Below are positions 1 through 5,589 of a stretch of 5,589 nucleotides of DNA, one piece after another (positions within the stretch are counted from its first letter, which is position 1; each line of letters begins with the position of its first letter). Source of the stretch: Gammaproteobacteria bacterium RIFCSPHIGHO2_12_FULL_37_14 (GTDB taxonomy: Bacteria > Pseudomonadota > Gammaproteobacteria > DSM-16500); assembly GCA_001801485.1 (NCBI GenBank), contig MGXV01000057.1, forward strand, positions 1 through 5,589, in the 5' to 3' direction. Both the position numbers and the translations under genes were made by a program. Below the pieces are notes generated by a model. It ran no database searches. It was given only the letters and a program-made list of their open reading frames with translations, and was not told the origin of the DNA.

Positions 1-3000
1 TGGCAAAAACCTTAAGTCCTCATCGATTTAATATTTGGTGGAAAAGGCTGGGCGCAAGTGCAGTAAATTTTGTTAAGCATATTAAAGAACAAGTATTAAA
101 CCTCCCACCAAGTGACAATCATGTTTTAGCAGATGTTCTAGCAGAAGATAGAATTCGTGGAAAAATATATTTTTCCACTGAATCGGAATTTAAAAAAATT
201 GCAGACCTAATAGAGAATAATCACGTTACAGGTCTTGCGGCAAAAGGCATAGCAAATGATAGCCATTTATGGCCGAAGATAATTGAAAATTATATGGAAA
301 TTCATATAGAAGAAAAACACCCTTATTATTTTTCCAAAATAAAGAATATCGCTCTAATTGATATGATTTTGAAACGGGATTATGCACAAAGCTCTTATTC
401 AAACATTAACCAACAAACCATGAATGAACATTTACGCAAACGGATTTGGGAAAAGAACCAAAACAAATTAACTAACAAAGAGAAGAAGTTGATTGTGGTT
501 GATGAAATACATGATCAAAATGCACCATTGTATCTACAAAACTCAAACAAATTCTGGGAAAAATTCAGTGATTTTGATGAGTATTTGAGTCAAGATGATA
601 CATTGATTAAACAAATACTAATAGAAGCCACTACAGAACAATTACAAACACTCATTAAACTTCCGCATTCCGATGCAATAAAAAAATCGATTATTCATCA
701 TGGTTACCTCGCTAAATTATATTCTAATGAAATAGAAGTTCTCCCTGATGATTTCACTCAATGGGTATTAGATGCTAATGAACGCTTACTCAGCCCTGAA
801 GAAAAAAGCCATGCTCTCGCTTTTATCTGTGCTCGCAGCACGGAGATGTCACAAAAACATGATTTAGTTCGCCGATATCCTCAGCATGCAAATGCGATTT
901 ATGGTACCTCCAATGCAATACAACCATGGTTAATGACTCCACATGGTCAAGCAATTGCTCTAAGCTTACCTAAGGATATTTCAATTGCCAGACACGTAAA
1001 CACATTAAGAAACAAATTCGGCCACCATGATTTTGATCGCGCCTTATTTCATGCCGTACTTTATCTCGCTACTCAAATTGATCTCGCTGAAGGTAACCAA
1101 AAAAGTTTATTACAAAACCAATTGCAAAAAATGCTAAATTATAATCCTTCGTTTGTTTTTGGACGCACAGTAAAAAAACGAATCAACGATTACTTTAATA
1201 ATCAAATGCTAGAATTAAAAGAATTGAGTCTTGCAGGAAATGGAATATCTGAGCTGGATGCTGACTTTCAACGGAGCATAGAAACACTGATCATCAGCCC
1301 CACGTTAAGAAATTCGTTTGCATTCACCCATGAGCAATTGCGTATCATCCTGGCAAAAATTCCAAATTTAAATCCGCTTGCTTATAAAGCGATCTTCGGT
1401 GATGAAAAATTAAGTCTTGAACTTGCCAAAATCAATATTGATCATAAAGACGAGTACATCCAAGTTGGTCAAGCCAGTCCGTATTCAGATAATCCCGGTA
1501 TGAATGCTTATTTAGCAAAAGCATCGCAAACCAATCAAAATGCGAAAACCACTTTGCTGGCGCAAATTATTTTAAATCGCGATGATTTTTCTAAAGGCAT
1601 TGCTGCAACCTTTAATGAAAATGCAACCTTCAAACAGGTTGCTGACATCATTAGACCAACCTTCCAAAAGCAAATTGATACTTTACTGGAATACGATACT
1701 CAACTGAGACGTCTTGTCATTGATAATTGTCGGATTAGTGATTATGACGCGATCAGGAATTATAAAAAATTAGTTCCGTATGTTTTTTCTAAAGAAAAAC
1801 TCGAAGCGTTTATTCGAAAAAATGAAAATCATCAAACGTTAATTTCCATTTTATTGTCTTGCTATAGTGCCAGTGTTGATAATAAGCCCTATTACCGAGC
1901 AATGCTTATTCAAATTATCGATACTATTCTTGAATTGCAAAATGGTCCTGAACAAATTGTCCAAATAATAGAAGATAATCTTACTCTCAAAGAAGCACTC
2001 ACACCTGAAGGATGCGCCACATTTTTCTTAAAACCGGAAGTAATTTACTTCCTGCTGCAACAATACAACCGTGAGAAACCATTGATATTAGATATTAATC
2101 GCTTAGTTGAATCTCTCATTCGTATACCAAACGATCAACGTGAGAAATTCAACTCATTATTTAAAGATGATGTTTTTTTATTATTTAATAATGATCATTT
2201 ACAGTCACTAGCGCTTCATTTTTCTAATGTAAAAAATTATTTTCTTGCGCATATATCATCCCATGATGTATGCCAATTAGTTAAACAACCTAAATGGCAA
2301 ACCATTATTTTTCCACCCTCGGATCCGGGTGATAAACTAACTTCGCTGCAACAACAATTGTTAGACGACGGCCTTCCTCAATGCGAGTTATTACTTCAAT
2401 CACTTGGCGGTATTAATCTGATAATAGAAGAAGATCGTGCTTCATTAAAGCGATTTGTCCGCGATATGCTAAGCAAGTATCCAGCATTTCTTGATACACT
2501 ATTAGCCAATCCACTCACTCCAGCAGTACGCGCCTTTCTTATAAATAGTTTAGATCATCCCAAGTTAAAAGCTCAATTTACACAATCACGATTTAAAGCA
2601 TTTTTTCTTCAGAATACAGAAGAAAACGATAGTTTGATTGAAAAATTTGATAATCAATATTTTCGCAGCTTATTTGCAACTGATAACGATGATTTTTCCA
2701 TTAACCAACCATTAATTTTGAGCAGATTATTAAAAGATAATAGTCCTGAAGGAATAATATGGAAAAACACGTTAACTGACTCTGCTAGCTTAATGAAAAT
2801 ATTGTTCCTGAAGGCTAGTGACAATTCAATGGTAAAAAATGCTCTTCATGAAGCCGCTTGTAATCCCGATTATTCTTTTGCATTCAATCTATTAAATTCA
2901 CAACATTTTTCAGCAGATATGGCGCCAACACTAGACTTAGCAATTAAGGCAATATTGGCTGCTCCGGATTCATGCAATGTTACTTTAATTGATCCGCAAT

Positions 3001-5589
3001 ATCAAAACGTCCTTCGTCTCTTAGCAACCCATCGCGATTATGCTAACGACTTTACAAATAGCTGCGAGATACATTCCAACTTAATGATGCATTTTATATC
3101 GTTCGAAATGTGCACTAATAAGTTTATTCAAGAACATGTGGAAACGATTGCCAAGATGATAACTATGTTAGCAAAACAAGAAGCTAGCCGATTAAGGTAT
3201 GACCTTGTATTAAAAAAATTACTTGGAAGTGGTGAAGATAAGATTTTTCGAGCGATTATGTCAAACGCTACGATCAAAGAAAAAATTCCAGAAAATCATC
3301 CCTATACCAATCCCCAGCAAGCGATTATTAAAGAAATGCAATTAAAAATTAATAGCATTGAAGGTATCTTTGCCGCCATAGCAACAGCAGAAACAGATGC
3401 TGAAGCCAAATCAACCCTATTAACAAACTGTTCTCCTATTTTACTTAACGAAGCCCATCACTATCTTATGAAGGCTCCTACTACAGCATTTCATTTTAGA
3501 TTATTAAGGCAAAAAGATACTATATTAAAAATTATCAGTGACTCCCTACCTGCCCAAAACAAATCATCATCTAAACGAAATAGATTGTCTAATGCTAATT
3601 CTTCTCAATCCAGAGTATTCTCTAATCAATCAACGCCCATGAAAAACCATACGAAAAATTCAGTCGATACAGATAATGAAGATAAAATTGAATGTACTAA
3701 GATAGTTAAGAAAACCAATCAGTATAATAATTTAATGGCTGAGATGCTGTTAGAGGCTAAAAAATTTGAAGAACAAATAGACCCTCCTCTTACAAAAAAT
3801 ACAAAATCCAAATTAAATGCGATAAAAAACTTACTTGCTGGTAATAATTTTGATAAAGAATTTTTAAACTATATGAATAAATTAGATGATTCAAAAAAAA
3901 TCACATCTAATCCAAAATCTAATCCCTATAAAACTAATATGGAACTGACACGATCGTTGATTATAAGGGATAGAATTCGAGCATTATTTGTCATGAGAAT
4001 TCAACTTGATAGTAAAATCATCGCCAACGGTAATATGGAAGGATCCTTGACTAAGTTGCTTTCTAACACGCAAAAGGCAGATTACACTAAAGAATTTAAG
4101 AGGGCTCAGCTCACTAATACCTCACCACAGTCAATCATTTCAAAAGCTATCGATGATGGTATTATTCTCAGCAATCCATCCTTGTGTGAGAAACTTGAAG
4201 CAACTGACTTAGATACCTATAAGCAGCAGCGTATCCACAATAAAAAGTCCCCTCTCCCTCTTAAAATTCGCAATGAATTGACAAAAATCTTTTCAAGCGA
4301 ATCTGGTTTAAACTTTTTAGCTGAATGTAGAATCGAAGAACATAATAGAAGATCAATAAAAAACAAACAAACTCCTGTTCCAGCTGCTCATACGTTTATA
4401 CAACAGTTATTAAACAATATATCAGCCCTCAAAACTCAAGCCCAGACGTATAAAGAAAAGGGGCTCTTATTGAGTGCAATCTATTATCTCCAGAGAGTAG
4501 AGCAGTCTTCTATTTTTCTACAAGAAACAATTTCAGACAACAAAGCGCTTGGGGACCTCCATCGCCAATATTTAGAAACTCATGTGAATCTACTTGATTT
4601 ATATGTCACTACAACTGAGAAGGTTTCGAAAGAGCATGAAAAGACTAGGGTTGAGGCAATGCAAAAAACCTTGCAATATCTCTTCATAGAACATAACGAT
4701 TTAAATGTAGATTATCTTACCAAACTACCTGATTATTTATATAACGATACAGTGAATCAATTTATTATTGATACCTTGGATACTGTGAGCGAAACCCCAG
4801 ATAAGATTAAACACTATCTTAATAAGCTTTCCAACAATTATGTTAATCTTTCTGAAAAATCGAAACAACATCTAGAGATACTGCGAATTAACGTGATTTT
4901 AAAAGAAATTCAGCAAGCAACAAGTTTAATCAAACAAGCAAAAGACAGCGGGCAAGACATCAAAATAACACAAGTTTATCAATCAACTATTGATTTTCTT
5001 TTACTTTCTCTTACCGCAAGCCCTAGTTTTTTACAAAATCTGTTAATAAGAACTAACAATGATATTTATTTACCAGCAGCAGTCATACTAGCTACTCAAG
5101 AAAACGAATTATTAGCTCAATTTCTACGAGAACCTGCACTATCAGGTCGTTGGGTACAAAATGATAGTGATAAACGCACATTACTAACCGCTTCCCAACA
5201 AGGTCTCCATCAAGAGCTCATTAATCAAAGTCTAAGTTTGTATACACATTTATATATGGGCGCCGAAACAGAGAGGCTGATACAAAAGCAAGCCTATAAA
5301 GCAGATCCAAATAATACATTTATTGATGCTGCGAATCCACTTAACTCGCCATTAAATAGCGTTGGCCGCGAAACTAATGGTATTCCATTACCACTACCTA
5401 TTTCAGAAACTAACAATATCCCATTACTACCACCTATTTCAGAAACTAACAATATTCCATTACCACCAACACCACCGTCTATTCCATTACCACCAAATCA
5501 AACTTCACCAGAAGGGAATGTGTCGCCGAACACCAATGGTATCACTGCATCAGCACTTGCAAATGTAACACTGAAACCCAGACCACCTT
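1..5589 (+). CDS. Giant helix-rich protein of unknown function, both ends missing
   Basis: A single frame (first full codon at base 3) stays open for 1862 codons to base 5588 with no stop. In AT-rich DNA, where TAA, TAG and TGA arise often by chance, this is decisive evidence of coding. No start can be chosen: the first in-frame ATG is residue 98 (base 294), it has no convincing Shine-Dalgarno sequence, and the frame is already open before it. The translation is rich in Leu, Ile, Asn, Gln, Lys and Asp and mostly helical in pattern. I see no signal peptide (the N-terminus is absent) and no convincing membrane segment. Layout: helical region 1-1183, polar linker 1184-1228, second helical region 1229-1766, proline-rich tail 1767-1862+. 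About 15 cysteines are scattered without metal-binding spacing. I recognise no enzyme family. A secreted effector or structural scaffold of an intracellular gammaproteobacterium is my inference. The coding call is very secure; the function is unknown. Confidence 0.96.
1656..1727 (+). repeat. Possible degenerate helical repeat unit (residues 552-575)
   Basis: The segment reads Pro-Thr-Phe, then Ile-Asp-Thr-Leu-Leu (residues 558-562), then Arg-Arg-Leu-Val-Ile-Asp-Asn (569-575). It shares the Pro-x-Phe opening, the Asp-Thr-Leu-Leu core and the Arg followed by a hydrophobic pair and Asn with the unit starting at residue 826, allowing a three-residue shift. The match was made by eye and is weak, so it supports a solenoid only together with the other copies. 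Confidence 0.3.
2478..2579 (+). repeat. Degenerate helical repeat unit, copy A (residues 826-859)
   Basis: This 34-residue segment opens YPAFLDTLL, passes through a Pro-containing turn and a second helix, and closes with Leu-Lys-Ala-Gln-Phe. It aligns with residues 1673-1707 near the end of the protein, which open SPSFLQNLL and close Leu-Leu-Ala-Gln-Phe, with one residue of length difference. Shared positions are the Pro, Phe-Leu, Leu-Leu, an internal Pro-Ala and the final Ala-Gln-Phe. The copies lie about 847 residues apart. Common descent is plausible but unproven. Confidence 0.35.
3552..3686 (+). other. Polar, probably disordered linker (residues 1184-1228)
   Basis: The helical pattern stops and the sequence becomes Ser, Asn, Lys and Thr rich with few large hydrophobics, ending in an acidic patch (Asp-Thr-Asp-Asn-Glu-Asp). 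It begins with a basic cluster, KSSSKRNR at residues 1187-1194, which contains a KRxR core of the kind found in monopartite nuclear localisation signals. The linker separates the two helical regions and is the clearest domain boundary in the window. The disorder follows from composition; any nuclear targeting is speculation. Confidence 0.7.
3893..3900 (+). other. A8 homopolymer inside the coding frame (possible slippage site)
   Basis: Eight consecutive A residues lie in the polar break (codons for Ser-Lys-Lys-Ile). Several A7 runs occur elsewhere (for example 192-198, 680-686, 1172-1178, 3212-3218), but this is the longest I noticed. Adding one A would bring a TAA at 3908-3910 into frame, and losing one A would bring in a TGA at 3946-3948. 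Any slippage would therefore end the protein near residue 1302-1315, just beyond the linker. Polymerase slippage on long A runs is known in AT-rich bacteria; use of this one is not shown. Confidence 0.35.
4419..4520 (+). other. Single TPR-like helical hairpin (residues 1473-1506)
   Basis: Residues 1480-1499 show Ala, then Tyr1483, Gly1487, Ala1492-Ile1493, Leu1496 and Val1499. These fall at the spacing of tetratricopeptide repeat positions 8, 11, 15, 20, 24 and 27 (A-x2-Y-x3-G-x4-A-x3-hydrophobic-x2-small). TPRs bind peptides and normally come in tandem. The following 34 residues fit poorly, so this is either one recognisable member of a degenerate array or a chance helical hairpin (an MIT-like bundle has similar features). 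Confidence 0.35.
5019..5123 (+). repeat. Degenerate helical repeat unit, copy B (residues 1673-1707)
   Basis: This 35-residue segment opens SPSFLQNLL and closes with Leu-Leu-Ala-Gln-Phe, matching copy A at residues 826-859. It sits just before the protein turns into its disordered tail, so it could be the last unit of the helical region. If the likeness is real, the regions before and after the linker share a fold; it was judged by eye only. Confidence 0.35.
5301..5589 (+). other. Proline-rich disordered tail (residues 1767 onward, continues past the edge)
   Basis: From about residue 1767 hydrophobic helix patterning disappears and Pro, Asn, Thr and Ser dominate. Four IPL cores occur between 5382 and 5495, giving PLPP and PPTPP stretches able to form polyproline II helices. 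The last visible residues read LKPRPP, a basic-proline cluster like those around SH3 ligands. Proline-rich tails in bacterial proteins delivered to host cells can recruit eukaryotic SH3, WW, EVH1 or profilin proteins; none of the strict consensus forms (FPPPP, PPxY) is present, so the partner is open. A spacer or wall-spanning role is an alternative. Confidence 0.75.
5370..5495 (+). repeat. In-frame tandem repeat, 36-bp unit encoding ETN(G/N)IPLxxPIS
   Basis: Unit 1 is 5370-5405 (ETNGIPLPLPIS) and unit 2 is 5406-5441 (ETNNIPLLPPIS); they match at 30 of 36 bases. Unit 3 starts at 5442 (ETNNIPLPP) and matches unit 2 at 25 of its first 27 bases before diverging into TPP. A shortened fourth core, SIPLPPN, follows at 5478-5498, and an echo, NTNGI, appears at 5529-5543. 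The unit length is a multiple of three, so copy-number changes keep the reading frame. The high base identity points to recent duplication, unlike the worn helical repeats upstream. Confidence 0.9.

Larger units (their letters stand above)
3..3551 (+). other. N-terminal helical, solenoid-like region (residues 1-1183)
   Basis: This stretch of about 1180 residues is an almost unbroken series of short amphipathic helices separated by Asn, Asp, Pro or Gly turns. A loose pattern recurs: a Pro followed by an aromatic residue, then a Leu-Leu pair, then a second Leu/Ile-rich helix. Examples start at Pro552, Pro827 and, less clearly, near Pro379 (NPSF). This is the texture of HEAT/ARM-type alpha solenoids whose repeats have diverged beyond easy reading. 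No Walker A loop, protease HExxH, kinase or glycosyltransferase signature was found. Known solenoids of this size usually act as scaffolds or binding platforms; applying that here is inference. Separate globular domains hidden in the helices cannot be excluded. Confidence 0.45.
3687..5300 (+). other. C-terminal helical region (residues 1229-1766)
   Basis: Helical texture resumes after the linker and lasts about 540 residues. It is interrupted once by a Lys/Ser/Asn/Pro-rich break around residues 1297-1312 (bases 3891-3938). The stretch from about residue 1465 to 1560 is charged, long-helical and contains a TPR-like hairpin. Residues 1673-1707 resemble a segment of the first region. No catalytic motif was recognised. 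A compact helical bundle or a second solenoid would both fit. Confidence 0.45.

Noticed and set aside
294..296. First in-frame ATG (residue 98) as the gene start
   Set aside because: The frame is already open from base 3 with coding-like sequence, and no Shine-Dalgarno sequence precedes this ATG. The true start is most likely upstream of the window.
489..515. LIVVDEIHD at residues 163-171, resembling a helicase Walker B (DExH) box
   Set aside because: No GxGKT/S Walker A loop exists in the 162 residues before it, where it should lie at about 80-110 residues distance, and no other helicase motif follows. Probably chance.
3222..3236. Leu-Gly-Ser-Gly-Glu as a possible nucleotide-binding loop
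   Set aside because: It lacks the following Lys-Ser/Thr of a P-loop and has no partner motif.
5016..5036. Hydrophobic stretch around residues 1661-1682 as a membrane helix
   Set aside because: It is broken by Ser, Pro, Gln and Asn, has no long uninterrupted hydrophobic core, and fits an amphipathic helical repeat better.
5362..5568. A 68-codon frame starting at TTG, rich in His, Tyr, Phe and Gln
   Set aside because: It lies wholly inside the large gene in another frame. Its odd His/Tyr repeats are simply the 36-bp proline repeats read out of frame, and no ribosome binding site precedes it.

Overview
The window is the inside of one very large protein gene on the + strand. Reading from base 3, I translated the whole window and found no stop codon through base 5588: 1862 consecutive sense codons. 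Neither the start nor the stop codon is present, so the gene runs off both edges. The protein has at least 1862 residues (roughly 210 kDa). I found no intergenic sequence, second gene, RNA gene, mobile element or CRISPR array. Residue n begins at base 3n, which is how positions are given below.

Organism: the DNA is AT-rich (about one third G+C by eye). TTA and other A/T-ending codons dominate, but arginine still often uses CGC/CGT/CGA. All tryptophans are TGG and TGA is never used in frame, so the standard or bacterial code applies. A giant, intron-free, apparently soluble, helix-rich protein with a polar linker and a proline-rich tail suggests a host-associated gammaproteobacterium, for example of the Legionella/Coxiella order, and a possible secreted effector. 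This is inference from style only; no family was recognised.

Layout of the protein: (1) residues 1 to about 1183 (bases 3-3551) are a long, mainly alpha-helical region that looks like a very degenerate solenoid. (2) Residues 1184-1228 (3552-3686) are a Ser/Asn/Lys-rich, probably disordered linker with a small basic cluster. (3) Residues 1229-1766 (3687-5300) are a second helical region, containing a polar break with an eight-A tract, a lone TPR-like hairpin and a segment resembling one in the first region. (4) Residues 1767-1862 (5301-5589) are a disordered Pro/Asn/Thr/Ser-rich tail with tandem 12-residue repeats around an IPLPP core; the tail continues past the window edge.

No catalytic site could be identified. 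The most plausible reading is a large scaffold-like protein that works through protein-protein contacts: helical repeats plus a proline-rich ligand tail. Its neighbours and regulation cannot be seen.
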